Assembly: GCF_000340215.1 (NCBI RefSeq)
Contig: NW_006921535.1
Coordinates: 451,874-515,873 of the forward strand
From: Pseudocercospora fijiensis CIRAD86
Taxonomy: Eukaryota; Ascomycota; Dothideomycetes; Mycosphaerellales; Mycosphaerellaceae
Direction: 5' to 3'
Length of the DNA: 64,000 bases
The notes beneath the pieces are model-generated. The model did not search any database. It saw only the letters and a list, made by a program, of their open reading frames with translations, and was not told where the DNA came from. The position numbers and the translations under genes were made by a program. Below are positions 1 to 12,779 of this stretch, piece after piece. The number at the start of each line of letters is the position of its first letter. The stretch's first letter is position 1.

Positions 1-404
1 TATATATAGAGCGTTTCCGATATTGATTCCGATTCTAATAGTAAACTAGACTTCTAGCTATCTAACTCTAACTCCGAGGAACCTAACTAGTCTAGCGACG
101 AAGACCGCCTAGAATTATAGCTAGATCCCGAGACTAAATAATTGCTTACTCTTCCTTGCCTCTACCTGCCTCTACTACGTTGCTTCCTTACTCTTATCGA
201 TCGTTCTCCGCGCTATTAATATAGTGCCGCCCTATACCTTTAGTCCTTACCTATTATCTGTTTCTACTAATGTTTATGCTCTCGTTTATTGCTTTTAGTT
301 TATCCTATTGTTGTCTTTTGCTTTTGCCTTTACCTTCGATTAATGTTGCTATAACTTCATTTCTTCGCTCTTATTTCCTTAGATAGAACTATACGAGGCG
401 TGTT

Positions 405-437
405 TTCCTAATAATACCCCGGGGGTAGTATTAGGAA
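405..437. repeat. Palindrome centred on CCCCGGGGG
   Basis: Two arms of about 16 nt are inverted copies with one mismatch, around a central CCCCGGGGG. The same core occurs at 838-862 and 4,079-4,102. The core contains no CpA or TpG, so RIP cannot erode it. Confidence 0.7.
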
Positions 438-837
438 GATAGCCGAACCTAACCCCTCTACCCTTCTAGGACTACTTCTCTCTAGATTCCTAGACTCTAG
501 CAACCTTCCTTAAGTAATAACGATAATAAGATACTCTACTAGAGGATGTTCCTACCCTAATTAGTACTAGCTATATAGGACACTAAGAAAGGGAGGATCC
601 CTCTCCCTTCCTAGCTCTTAGATAGATATAGCAACCTAGGCCTATAGCCTCTAAGAATAGGGACCTTAGGCCGCTAAGCTTAGTATCTAGAAGAAAGAAG
701 AACGCACAGGCTACGTTTATATATCTGCTACTATAAAAGGTAATGCTGCATCTATAACGATAGTGCTATAGGCTAATATAAGCTGCGCTAGGCCTAGGCG
801 ATTTGCTCCTAGTTGCCGAGCATCTCTAGAGAAAAGC

Positions 838-862
838 TAATGCTACCCCGGGGGTGTTATTA
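838..862. repeat. 25-nt imperfect palindrome, left copy
   Basis: This sequence matches 4,079-4,102 almost exactly and in the same orientation, with core ACCCCGGGGGT. The two copies flank the long broken frame at 1,190-4,018, so they may mark the ends of one element. That is inference. Confidence 0.6.
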
Positions 863-1189
863 GTCCCGCTAGCCTTACTACTATAGATTACTACTAGATA
901 CTCGAACTAACTAGTTACATTTCGAGTACGCGGGAATCTACGAAAGCTAGAGGTTAATAAAGGCGCGTAGTCGCTACTAGCAATTAGCTAGATCGATTGT
1001 TAAACTTTAGCTGCCCTACTAATAAAGGAGTCTCGTATACAGCTTTACTTTTTAGGGTCTATATGTAATCGTTATCCGTTTGCTTTACCGGAATATACGG
1101 ACTACGCTACCTTCGTACCCTATTTAAGGCGAGCCTTCTAAGCTCTTTCTTCTACTCGAATACTAACTAACTTACTACCGCCTACCCCT

Positions 1190-4018
1190 CCCCCTCCTTC
1201 TATCTAAACCCTTTAATTATTATTAACAAGCTACGAACGTTTTTGCAAGCTCGTTACTAACTCCTTTCCGCTCCGGTCGACTAAGATATCTTCCGGCGCC
1301 CTAAATCCGCTAGGTGCTAGTAGCAGTAGCAACCTACGAGCCCTAAACCTAGGTATACTAGTTCCGATCGAAGCCCCCTCCGATAGCGCCTTAGCTACTA
1401 CAACTAGCCTCGAGCACTACTTCTAGATCGTTACCGCCCTTAAAGACCCTTAAGAGAAGATCTAGAACGCTCGCACCCTACTACGCGTTATTAATAGGAA
1501 CATTAAGAAGGCTACTATCTTAGTTACGTATAGTATAAACAACTTGCGTTAGTCTATCGGTAAGCGTATCTTTAAGCGCGAGGTCCTTAACGATATAGAT
1601 ATCGAACAAGCCTTTCCTATCGTCTATAGCCTTAAGACGGCCGGTACCTAGATTCGCTTGCGCTTTAAGACCCTCGACTAGGCCTTCGAACATTAGGGAG
1701 GACTAAGCAGTCTTCCTAAGAGCCTTGTTAACTTCGCCTACGGTAGATAAGAGCGTACAAAGCAGGTCTCTTCGTTCGTTAATAAGTATAAGGTCCGTCG
1801 TTAAGGCGCTAAGCACCTTTCCTATACTATAATCTATCGTATGTCTACCGCTAGCAAGAAGGTAGGCAAGTAGTTACTTAACTTGTCCTTTGCGCTTAAC
1901 GACTTTACGATATCCTACTAGAAGCGGCACTACGATGCAATTATCTAGATCGATCTTAATATATAGACAACTAAGGATCTACTAAAAGAGAAGGGCTATC
2001 GCATTAATAGTACAGGTTTCATTATTAAAGGTTAAGAGGCTCCTATCGTTAATGTCCTTAAACGTAAGGCTCTTCGCCTAGAAATAGAGGCCGATACGGC
2101 TGCTAGTCTCGCGCTCGCTACGGAGATATAGGCTTAAGACCGTCGCTCGACCCGCAACCGTAAGGTCCCTTAGGAAGTTAAGGACGAGCGCGCTAAGGCC
2201 GAAGCAGCGCGTAAGAAGGCATTATATGCTCGCTAGGCCCTCCGCAAGGCTACTAAGAAGTATAGCGCCTCTTCTAGGACTAACTATAGTACTAACTATA
2301 GTAACTCGGATATTAATATACTAGATATACTACTAGAAGATGTCTCCTCCGAAGGCTCCTTTAGCGAGCGTAGAGATAGAGGGCTCTCGCCGATCCTATT
2401 AACTAAGAATATCTATAGTTCTTATAAGGGCGACTCTATTACGTACCTTATTACTAAGATCGATATAGTTCCTAAAGCCGATATAGGCAAAGCTCCTACC
2501 GCCCTATCTATCTATTAATAGCTCGACGACCTTAGTAAGCTAGGAGAAGAGCCGTTCTCTATATATACTAACTATGTTAAGAAGGCCGCTAAGGTCTGTA
2601 GTCTCTATGCTAGTGCTAAGGCGATTGTCCTCGTCGGCCGCCTATTAAAGATTAGTCGCGAGGTTCCTAATTAAGACGCCTTCGCTGCCCTTAAGGCTAA
2701 TTAGGCCTATACTAACTAGTTTCCTAGACGCCCTGTTGCCGCCCCGACATCTCTAGGACTCTACGCGTTTAACCCTACTAGTACTATTACTCGCGCCCTT
2801 ACGCTAACGGATCGCTAGAGCAAGTTCGTTACCGGCATCCTTAGCTAAGGCACTTCCTTCGACCGCTTTCGCTAGACTAGCAATACTATCTTCCCTTAAG
2901 TCTTTAGCTAGTTGCAAGAGCCTCGTAGAGTATATCTTCCTTTCCTTATCGACCTAATATAGGAGGAGTTTAAAATGTACTTTTAGTATATACGTACGAT
3001 GCCTAAGTCTAAGCAGGAAGGCCGTAATACCCTTTAAACTTATAGTATAAGCAACTAAATCGTCCGCTAGTACCCTACCCTATAGCTCTTAGCTATCGCC
3101 CTTCGACCTAATTACGTATACGAGCTTATCTCTGTCCCTAAGCCTGCTAAGTTCTTTAAGGTTAGCGGTACTTATAAAAACTGTCCTTCTAAGGAGTCTA
3201 CTCGTCTTAGATAAGATATAGTTAAGCTCGCAGCTAGCGAGGGTGCTAGTTAACTACGCATTAAGGTCTGTCTTATATCTAAGGATAAGACTAGCTACTC
3301 TACTATTATCGAAGGCATATATTAGCCCGAGGTCTTTACGAACTAGGTTAAGAAGCTTAAGGCTCGTAGCCTAGTCCCGCTAGGCAAGATCGGTAAGCTT
3401 ACTAATAAGCACCTTACCGACGACGACCTCGACTATATATTCGATAGTTAGCCTAATAGTAAGGGGCGTAAGGCGGAGTAGATCCTTAACCCTCTAAAGG
3501 AGTACGAAGTCTCTATTTAGATACTATACCTACTATATAGTAATCTAAAGACTAAGAGCAACCGTATATTAATTAACTTAGGCTACTCTCGCGTTATTAA
3601 CGGCACTAAGATTAAGGGTTATAACAACTTAACCGTCGCCGAGGTTGCTAAGGCGTACCGCAATCTAACCGCCCTTCTAGGTTCGAACACCTTCGTACTA
3701 TTCCCCTTCCCTACCGCTATCTTAGTCGAAGGCCTTAGTTGCATCTCCGACGCCCTAGTTAGTAGGATTCCTTAGTTAAGTTACGTTGTTTAGAACGAAG
3801 TTAAATAGATCCTCTAGCTTAATAACGAGGGACTTAAGGAATATCTATACGATTAGGAGAATACTACGAAGGAAAAGGCTACTAACCTCCTCGTTAATTA
3901 AGCTTTCTACGAGGGATAGTACTTCGGTACTAATAGCTTTAACGTATATAGAGGAGATTTCGAGAACCGACTAGCAGATAAGGTTATTGCTAGTAAGGAT
4001 TACGGCGCGTTGAAGTAA
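1190..4018 (+). pseudogene. RIP-broken long frame of unknown family
   Basis: One frame can be read from about 1,190 to a TAA at 4,016-4,018, more than 900 codons with no net frameshift (checked from 1,352 onward). It is interrupted by many TAG and TAA codons, as expected if Gln (CAA/CAG) and Trp (TGG) codons were hit by RIP. Between the stops the translation is protein-like, with Lys/Arg-rich and mixed hydrophobic segments and a charged Ala/Lys/Arg stretch near 2,150-2,270. I do not recognise the family: I saw no reverse transcriptase, DDE transposase, tyrosine recombinase or helicase motif. Its position between two copies of a CCCCGGGG palindrome suggests the coding part of a DNA transposon, which is inference. 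It could also be an ordinary gene that was once duplicated. Confidence 0.55.
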
Positions 4019-4078
4019 TAGTAGGTCTATATAGTGTTGCTTAGGAAGTTGTTTTTATATAATTATAGTATCTAGGAT

Positions 4079-4102
4079 TAATGCTACCCCGGGGGTGTTA
4101 TT
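4079..4102. repeat. 24-nt imperfect palindrome, right copy
   Basis: Near-identical to 838-862 in the same orientation, starting about 60 nt after the stop of the broken long frame. It is a candidate terminus of the element that contains that frame. Confidence 0.6.
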
Positions 4103-4559
4103 GCGGAGTTCTAAAAATGGCCTTAGCTAAGAACGCTAAGGATGTATATATGTTTGTTTTAAGCGCGCAATGTAAAGCGTGTCTAGTTAGATACGAAGAA
4201 AGGGAGGGATATTAGCTAGTAACCGGCCCTATACCTATAGGCCAGTTTTAAGCCTATATAAGAGGCCTCCTTCTATATTATAGATAGAGCATCAACCTCG
4301 TATAGCACATTGTTTATATTACACTTCTATAATGCCTATATTGCAGGGCTCTAGTTATTAGCCTAAGCGACAGTCTCGTTATCCTATCTTACTAAACATA
4401 GCTGCCTATATTGCTATAGGTTATATTACCCTCGGTAGCCTATACTATTGCTACGAGTAGTAGTAGTAGTGTTGGTTTCCGTCCTTTACTAGTACGAATT
4501 ATTATATAAATCCCTGTTTAATAATCTACTTTACTATCCTCTTTAGGTCTTCTTTGCTC
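4103..4559. other. RIP-mutated spacer with LTR- or promoter-like patch
   Basis: No coding frame was recognised. Around 4,255-4,335 there is a TATA-like motif (CCTATATAAG) followed by a run resembling the transcription start of an LTR or gene promoter. I could not find a matching partner copy in the window, so it is not called as an LTR. Confidence 0.3.
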
Positions 4560-7500
4560 TAGATTAGCTTGTTATATTCCCTTTCTATTGCTTTTAGTCT
4601 CTAATTACTTCTGCCTTCTAACTATTAAGGGTAGACTAGCAGTATATACTTAGGGTTCTAAGATTGGTAGCTATATTAGTAAGCTCTGCTTTCAATTCCT
4701 AGGACGTTTCTTCTAAACAGGTAAGATCTAAGTTCAATGTGTTTAGATCTGATTTAGATAGCTAGGCTTGCCTCGGCCCTGTTTAGGTCCTTATAGAGCT
4801 AGTAGTTGTATTAACTAAATTTGATTAGTGCCTTTAGGGTTCCTAGTCTAACTTGTGTTTTGTTCTATTCCTACTCCTATAGGTATCTAGCAATTAATTC
4901 TGCTAGGCTTTGTTTCTCTCCCTTTAGCTTATCTTCCTTTAGCCTTATATTTAGTCCCTAGAGCTCTTTCTCTAGCATTTCTCTTATTAAGACTCTATAT
5001 TACTCTAGGTCTTTAACTTTCTAGGGAGTTATTTATAGTCTGTCTCGCCTCCTAGTCCTAATATACTAGGCTTTTATCTTGTCTAGTGCCTTTTGAATAG
5101 TCTATTAGGCTAGGTATTCTATTATCTTTACTGTATATTAGTGTCTTAGTCCCTTAAAGTATTGTTTAACTAGTAGGATCCCTAATTCTATTTCTACTAC
5201 CCTTGTTAGTATAGTTTTGTATACTCCTAGGATTTTCTTTAGGCTTTAGGTTTAGGACCTACTAACTAGTTGCTTAATCCTCTTTAGTATTTTCTCCTAG
5301 GCTATCTATATCTATACTCTATATAGCATTGCTAGCTTAACAATTGCTTTGTATATAACTTTGGCTTTCTCGAATATAGCCCCCTATATAGAGGCTATAA
5401 GCCTATTAATAGATTGTATATTAGTATCTGCCCTCTGCTTTGCCTTCTTTACTTATAGTCCCTAATTCAGTTTTAGATCTAGCTAGATCCCTAGTACCCT
5501 AAGCTCTACTAATAGTTAGGTTTTAAAGCCTTAGATAGTAATTGATTGCTTTATATTATAGGTTGATTTAGCCTTACTAAAGTAGATAAGCTAGTACTTT
5601 TCTAAGGCGAATTTTGCTCTATACCTCCTTGCCTATTTTTTATACTCTTAGTGCTTCTCTTCTAGGATCTTGTAGTTAGTTTCTATTATCTTAGACTAGG
5701 CTAGGATATTTGTATTATCTATAAACCCTAATACTAATGTGTTTTTCAATTCTAGGAGTAGGAGTAGGTCTACTATAAAGATAAGGAAGAGGATTAGGGA
5801 GAGTGTTAATCCTTAGGGGATTCCCTTTTTAGTTAGTATTAGGTCTGATTTGAATTTACTTAGAATAAGCTATGTTGATCTTTTCTATAGGAAGGACTAG
5901 ATAAATTAGACTATCTAGTTTAGTATAGCTTTCTGTTTGAGTATATATAGGAGCCTTTTATAGGAGATATTGTTAAAGGCTCCTAAGATGTTAAGGGAGA
6001 GGAGGGTTACTACCTAGTTTTAACTATAGTGCTAGATATACTTAATCTGTTCTATAATTAGTTCTATAGCTGTTAGTGTTAACCTCTTCTTTCTTCCTCC
6101 TATCTAGCCTTTAGGAAGGATGTTCCTTTCCTCGGTAAAGGTTATTAGCCTTTTAGCGACAATTTTTTCTAGTACCTTGCCTATTATATTAAGTAGGGCT
6201 ATTAGTCTATAGGCCTTAAGCTATATATAGTCTTCCTTCTAGGGCTTCCTTAGCACTACTATTAGGGACTTCCTAAATAGTCTTAGGTAGTATCCTAGTA
6301 CTAGGCTTTATAAAAAGATATTAGCTAGTGCTAGGGCTAGCCCCTTCCTATATACTTTTAGGAGTTTGTTATAGATCTTGTCTTCTCCTAGTGCTTTATT
6401 GCCTGGAATTTTCTTTAGGATCCTTTTAATAGTTTCGGGTTTAACCTAGGTGTCTCTTAGTATGCCTAGTAGTAGAGTCTCTTGTTCTTTCTCCTTTATG
6501 TCTAATAGGTCTACTTGTACTTCTCTATAGAAGAAGTAGTAGCCTAGGGCTCTTGCTTTCCCTTCTATTGTAGTCTGCATTTGTCCTTATTAGTCTATAA
6601 TATCCGGGAATTATAGTAGTATATCCTTGTCCTATTTAGGTCTCCTTGCCTATTTAGCTATCCTCTATATCTCCTCTAGTTTCTTTGTAATTATTCCTAT
6701 TATAGATCTCTATTCTTGTATCTTATCTTTCTTGATCTAGATCTTCTTTTCCTAGTAGGCTTTATTGTAGTTGTCCTATGCTTCCTAGGTATAGGTTTAT
6801 GTCTACTATCTCCTAGCCTTCCTTACTACTTTAACCTTCCTTATATACTTACTAGTCTAGTATAGTTGCTAGTATAGTGAATGTTTCTTTGCTAGGGTAT
6901 GCTTTCTAGCTACCTGTTTTAGGATTCCTATTAGTTCTTCTACTGCCTTATTAATATCCTCTAGCCTTAGTAGGTGCTTTATTAAGAGTTCTACTAGTTT
7001 TAGGTCCCTTTCTAGTTCCTCCCTAATCCTGCCCTATTAGGCACCTTTCTAGTTAAGCTTCTCCTCTAGTTCCCTTTCCTAATTAGCTTAGATATTTAGC
7101 TTAATCTGTACCGGGAAGTAGTCTAATAATTCTTCTAGTTCCTAGTTGACCCTGTATCTTATAATCCTGTTCCTAATCTAATATAATATAAAGTATAGGT
7201 CTAGTATACTACTACTTCCTCTTGCCTCCTAAGTAATTAGTCCCTTTAGGGTAATAATTTCTATTCCTTCCCTCTCTAATATATTAATTAGTCTTCCTGC
7301 TAGGAAGTAGTAAGCTAGGGTAAAGTCTAAGCCCTAGAGGGGGTAGTAGAGGTTGAAATCCCTAAGTAGGATTTAGTAGGTGTTCCCCTAGAGAACTCTA
7401 GGTAGTCTTCCTAGGGTTTTTAGTTAGGTACTGCTTCTTAAGTCTAGTAGTAGGTTGTATATATAGTGGACTTAGAGTGTACCTTAGGATGTCTCTACTT

Positions 7501-9110
7501 AAACTAATATTAGGTCCCTATCCTCCTATAGTATAGCCTACTAGGTTTCTATATCTATCTCCTTACTAATATAGATGTATATCCTTAGGGCTCCCTAGTT
7601 ATAGATAATTAGGTAGTATCTTAGGTCTTTAACTATTGCTAGTCTCTTTATATATAGGTTAAGCTAGGGCTCTTAGATTGCAATAATGTAATGTTCTTTT
7701 AGGTTTAGTACTTAAAGGAAGCTCCTCTATACCTTGTCTTTGCTCTTATTAATATTGTACTATATAATATTTAGTAATATTGCAATGTTTATTAGGTTTT
7801 ATCTATATTATTTCCCTATAAGTTTTCCTTTAGTCTTCCCTTACTTTAGACTAATATTTAACTAAGCTTTGTCTGCCCTACTTCCTTTCCTATAATGTTA
7901 AGGTATCTTAGTCTCCCTAGTTGCTAGTGACTCTCTTGTGCTAGTAAGGCCCTAAATGTAAACCTATTATTAGGCCTAGACCTCTTTTGTAGCACTTAGC
8001 TAGGTTGCTTCTATACCTAGCTGCCCTAGCTTATTATATATCTTTTTAGTATATTGATTCTAGCTTCCTTTGCTTTCCTAGCTGCCTATATTCTTACTAG
8101 GCATTCCTTCGCCTAAGAGGGGTGTCTTTTAGTGTAGTATATATATCTTACTTCTCCCTTATATGCTTTGCATTCTTTAACCTAGTACTCCCCTATATAA
8201 TAGGAGCAGGTATTAGTTGTCTTTATATATTTAGCTGCTAAGTGTCTATAGTATTAATATTTAAAGCACTACATTATCCTATAGTTGCTTCTATATATCT
8301 CTGTTTCTAATCTTTTAAAGTCCTAGAACAACCCCTAGTCTAGCACTATATTAGCCTACTTTGCACTCCCTACCTAGATAATTAGGGAAGACTGCTTCTT
8401 AGTTTCTTCGATTTTCCTTTTATAATCTATGCTACTTTTGTAATCTTTAGGCCTAGGTATATAGCTTGGTTTTGTCTCTATAGGCTCTCTATATCCTATT
8501 CTTCCTTAAAGCTTCTTATTATACTATAGGCTATAATTATAAATTGCTGTTAGGAGACCTTTGCTGTTTTCCCTATCTTAGTTGTCTATTCTTTTTGTGT
8601 TTCTAGCTTCTTTTTGTCCTACTCTTGTACTATAAATAGCTTAATTACCCCTTTACCTTCGTTCCTAGCCCTAATTACCTCTTTAACTGCAATTCTTTCT
8701 ATAATCTCTTTCCCTATAAGTCCTTAGATTTCCTTTTGCTCCTATAGGTCCGTAATATAGACTCGAACTACTATCCTCGGGGGTTTTAGCGCCTCCTAAC
8801 TAGCTACTACTACCTAGGTGCGGTAGTTTAGGCTTGTCTCCTATTGTTTCTTCGTAATCTTTGCTACGACTGTATTAGCTACCTTTGTAATTACGTAGCT
8901 TGCCTAGTTATAGATTGCTTTTAGTCCTCTAAGGAGTTCTGAAATTATTATCCTATATGCCCTCTTAGGGGTTCTTCTATCTTCTGCCTTTAGTACCTCC
9001 TCTGCCCTAGTATATAGTACTTTCTATTCGTCCTCCCTTCCTTCTTAACTGTCTTCCCTTCGTCTCTAATTGTTCGCTACTATCGCTTCGCCGCAAGTAT
9101 TCGAATTCTC
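4560..9110 (-). mobile_element. RIP-dead non-LTR retrotransposon (LINE, Tad/I-like)
   Basis: Read on the minus strand, the domains come in LINE order. At about 8,285-8,150 a Cys/His pattern like gag zinc knuckles appears, ending in a stretch like CPVRIQAARKAKEARI once stops are read as Gln/Trp. At about 7,385-7,330 is the endonuclease motif LLGDFN followed by PLWG. At 6,420-6,100 the reverse transcriptase motifs PGxKALGEDKI and AYRxIALLNxIGKVLE appear, at 5,840-5,770 GIPxGLTLSLILFLIF, and at 5,730-5,700 the catalytic FADD box reads FIDN. After the RT, 5,330-5,040 resembles the usual LINE C-terminal region. Stops are everywhere and the catalytic aspartates are lost, so it is dead. Ends are approximate; no poly-A tail or target-site duplication was established. 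Confidence 0.85.
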
Positions 9111-9199
9111 GTAGAATATAGTAATAAGGTAGACGGGTTTGAAACTATACGAGGCAATTGTAGCGAGCCGGAGTTATATAGTTATAACTACGTAGTATG

Positions 9200-11000
9200 C
9201 CCTTGTATATAGGTGCTGCCTTAGCTTCTATTTTAATAGTAATATCTACCTATTCTCGAATATAATCCTAAGCAGCTAGTAGCTATAGTGTCTTAAAGCC
9301 TAGAAGGCCCTTATAGTACTAATATTATATGCGTTTGCCGAGCCTATAACTAGCTAGCTATACCTTATAAGCCTGCCTATCGTCGACTTTAAGAACCTCG
9401 ATAATAGTGCTATATAGTATATAGAACACTAGGTTGCGCTTATTGCGGTCGTACTTAATAGTATAGTAATAGCCCTCTAAGAGCGAGGTAGTCCTTATTT
9501 GTAGCAATAATAGACTATAGAGCCGCGCCTAAGTTGCCTACTTCCGTAAAGTTTAGCTATTCTAATTATAGCGTATATATTAGACCTTGTCCTACTATCC
9601 TATAGGCTTATACTCTTATAACCACTCTTAAATCTATACTATATCGGTACTAACGTCGCCTATGCTACGTACGTAGTAGATTAAGTAGTAAAACCGCTTA
9701 ACAATCTCTAGAAATTAGGCCTCTAAAAACGAGCGAAGGAAGGTCTCTTTAACGTACCGCTAGTAGAGGTAAATTCGCACCTAGTCGTTATCCTTCTACG
9801 AGAGGTTAATAGCCGCCTATTCTAAGGCCGAGTCGTCGACTATAGCCGTAATAGGCTTCTATAGTAGTAACTATACCTTAATAGCTCGAAGTCCGGCTTC
9901 TACGAGCTTAGCTTTCTACGATTCTAGTAATAGGTAGCCTACTAGTAGCTAACAACCTAACGCATTGCGAATATAGATAGTAAAAAGGTTCTAACTAAGG
10001 TCGGTAGTCTTATAAGTCGCGTCTAGCAAGAACAACTATATAGTATATAAGTTAGTATTGTTTTAAATTTTTAAAGTTAGTAGTAGGAACTATAGAACGC
10101 AAGCTCTAGAAGCTTAGTTATACGCCTGCCTTCTATACTACTACTACTACTAATAATAATAACAATACTTATATCTCCTGCCTCGGTATTTAACAACTCT
10201 TGTTGCTACTCGCTCTAAAAGACAATACTACGCTCTATCTTGCCCTTTAGTATCTTCGATATTACCTAGAAATAGAGCTCTTTGCCGTCTATATTATTAC
10301 AAACACTCTTAAGCGCGATAGCAAGGTCGTCTAGCTAGATACTCGTATTTCTATAGTTACTAGTACGAGCCTTCCTTAGGTTAGGCCTAATCTTTAACTA
10401 CGCTATAATACTAGCCTTTAGGTACTATCCGCTAATCTTACTAAACTCGTCCTTTAATAGCCCTCTTTTAACGAAGTCTAATACCTTAGTAACGTTAAAA
10501 GCGCGCTATTCTATTAATTCCTCGAGGAGGACTTTTAGGGCATTATTTACTAACCGAATATCTATATATCTTAGGTCGTAGCAATATAGGTCGTTACTAA
10601 TCGCTAAAGGGTCGCTTCTATAGCGGCGGACACTAATTTCGTATAGATTAGTCGCTCTACTCCGATAATACGATATAACGACTACTATAGCGTTATACGG
10701 CTCTTTATTATATTCCGCCTTACGAATGCCTTCTCCTAGTAACCTATTCTACTACTAATCGCGCCTATAACGACAATACTAGTACGACCGCTACTCTAAC
10801 CGATCCTTCGTTCTCGGCGACTTTAACTCCTTATATACGTTGCTTATATAGCCCTTTAGCACCTCGAAGCGCTTAGGCTCGAACGTTAATCTATATAAAG
10901 GGATATTAAATAGTTACTCTTAGAGGTCGATAATATCGTATAGTATATAGTCTAGCCTAAATAGCGGCACTAGTTTAGTTAATATAGGCGGCATAGTAAT
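9200..11000 (-). mobile_element. RIP-dead Mutator-like (MULE) transposase
   Basis: On the minus strand a frame with Gln/Trp-type stops contains LDATYKT at about 10,030-10,003 and, downstream, ITAIVDDSALEQAAI at about 9,855-9,825. These resemble the first two catalytic Asp blocks of MULE DDE transposases. Around them lie a hydrophobic segment (LLVGYLLLES) and a region like the spacing before the third acidic residue. The third catalytic residue and the terminal inverted repeats were not pinned down, and boundaries are approximate. It abuts the 5' end of the LINE, which suggests nested insertions. Confidence 0.7.
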
Positions 11001-12379
11001 AATAGTAAACTAATTATACTATTTGAACTATTAGAAAGAGCTTAATCTACTATATATAAGAAATAGCGATAGAGATAAGGTTAGAATCGGAGGTATAACC
11101 GAGAAGGTTAACCCGGTACTAGAATAGGAAAAGCACCGTCGATTACTAGGCGAACTATACTAAGTCAGTAGATAACGCCCTCCGGAAGTAAACCACTGTT
11201 GCAAACAGTAGTACGCTAAATTTCCTAACATACAAGAATTGCTTACATCCGATTGGATCCCTGCTCCTAATGCCGAAACCTTAACGTTCTATCTTGCTCC
11301 CGCATTGTTGCTTTCTACTAATAACAAACCACAGACACGGTCTTCTTCTCGTTAACATGTCGTATAATTAAAAAGAAAAGCAGGAGGAGGAGATAATAAA
11401 GAGGAGACTAAAACAACCCCCTACTAGAAATAAGTATACGAAATAGGCATTATCCTCTTAACAACCCGCTACGTACCCTTCTCCCTCGTTACGGGCATTC
11501 TAGGAATTATCGGTTTTTTGTTTACGCTTAGAACATTTTTTAAAGTCTTATAGTCGAATTTCACGACTTTAGGTACCGCCGCATCCCTTCCTTCTATTAC
11601 AATTATATATCTCCTCTTGCTGAATTTTCTCTCTTTTTCTAACTCGACTCGCTCGTTCTTTAGGTGAACCCCCCTACTAAGTCTACGCCCTCCTTACAAA
11701 CCTGCGAATAGAACTACTCGAAGAAAAAGCTTCGATTAAAATCATGCGGAAACAGAGAAAGAAATTTACGATCTCGGATATAGGAGGGGAACAACAATAA
11801 CAACAATAACAACAACAACAATAATAGGAGAAAATTTTAGGGATCGAGCTAGATAAAGTAACGTTAAAAACTATAGGGGATTCGGTTAAGTAGTTGGTTC
11901 GTAGGTTTCGGGAATTGGAGAGGCCGTTTTTAGAAGATAGGTGAGATTTATTATTTAAGAATTATAAACGATAATAACTTTGAAGGGGGGTAACGCTAAC
12001 TGATTTTAGGGATTTTAGGGAGGAGGGGATTATAGGTAGGAGGAGTAGGAGGAGAAGGAGAAGTAAAGGAGGAATTAGAAGTCCGTATTATAAACACTCT
12101 GTATATGCTCCTCCTGTTCGAGAGAAAGGGAGGTTACGTAGAAGATCCTATCGCTCTAACGATAACGACGAAAATTTCTCCGACTACGAAGATAAGAATA
12201 TAGACGGCGCAGCATTCTAGGCGCAAAGAGTGCAGACGCCGATATAGATATAGATAGTAGATAGTAAGGCGTACGTAAAGATACGAGATATAAGTAAAGC
12301 CTTTATTTAGATTTAGTTAATTAAGTCTATTTCTATAGAAAGTACGCTAGTAAAAGTAACTAGTATAACAACGAATATA
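11001..12379. other. RIP-mutated spacer with AAC-type microsatellite
   Basis: I see no gene. A short AAC/AAT microsatellite lies at about 11,790-11,827. A patch at about 11,190-11,370 keeps more CpA and TpG and contains a small hairpin (ACTGTT..AACAGT), so it may be younger or single-copy sequence. Confidence 0.5.
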
Positions 12380-12382
12380 GCT

Positions 12383-12456
12383 TCTAATTAGCTAAGTATA
12401 AGGCGAAAGCTTCGCTTGTACTTCTAGGTACGCCTAGCCGCCTAAGAGTATATTTT
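12383..12456 (+). repeat. Dispersed ~75-bp repeat, copy 1
   Basis: This sequence, with core AAGGCGAAAGCTTCGCT and later CTAGCCGCCTA, recurs at 14,055-14,140 in the same orientation with scattered differences. The pair flanks the A+T-rich block between them. Confidence 0.6.
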
Positions 12457-12700
12457 ATTCTTATAGATATTATAATATTAACTTTATTACTACTATCGCT
12501 ATAAAACTCCTAAATAGAGAGGAAATAGGAGGTTACTACTAATTGCGAGCGAAGCTCGCCTTATAATAGTAACGTAGGTACCAATCTAGTTGCTAGAATG
12601 CGCACTTAGCCACACGTAACGCCAAGCCGACCCCGGATTTTAGAATCCTGTATACCTAATTAGTCAATTTCTACAAGTGGAGACTTTCGGAGCTAGCGCC

Positions 12701-12758
12701 GGTATCTCCGAACAAGCGCCGACTTCCCGAACAACCGCCGACTTCCCGAACAACCGCT
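12701..12758 (+). repeat. 19-bp tandem repeat, about three units
   Basis: Two near-perfect 19-bp units (GACTTCCCGAACAACCGCC type) at 12,721-12,758 follow one degenerate unit. The patch is less RIP-mutated than its surroundings. Confidence 0.6.
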
Positions 12759-12779
12759 AGTAAAGCCTTTTGCCTTCCT

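Larger units (their letters stand above)
1..1189. other. RIP-mutated sequence without recognised gene
   Basis: I see no recognisable protein family here on either strand. The only clear structures are two CCCCGGGG-centred palindromes at 405-437 and 838-862, listed separately. Composition is the same TpA-rich, CpA-poor type as the rest of the island. Confidence 0.5.

Noticed and set aside
1..60. Telomere at the window start
   Set aside because: No TTAGGG-type repeats are present; the TA-rich start is ordinary RIP-mutated sequence.
1190..4018. Assignment of the long broken frame as a Starship-type tyrosine recombinase
   Set aside because: I could not find the expected catalytic Arg..His-x-x-Arg..Tyr arrangement or the usual DUF3435 sequence features.
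4255..4480. Solo LTR
   Set aside because: TATA-like and start-like motifs are present but no matching second copy, TG..CA ends or target duplication could be shown.
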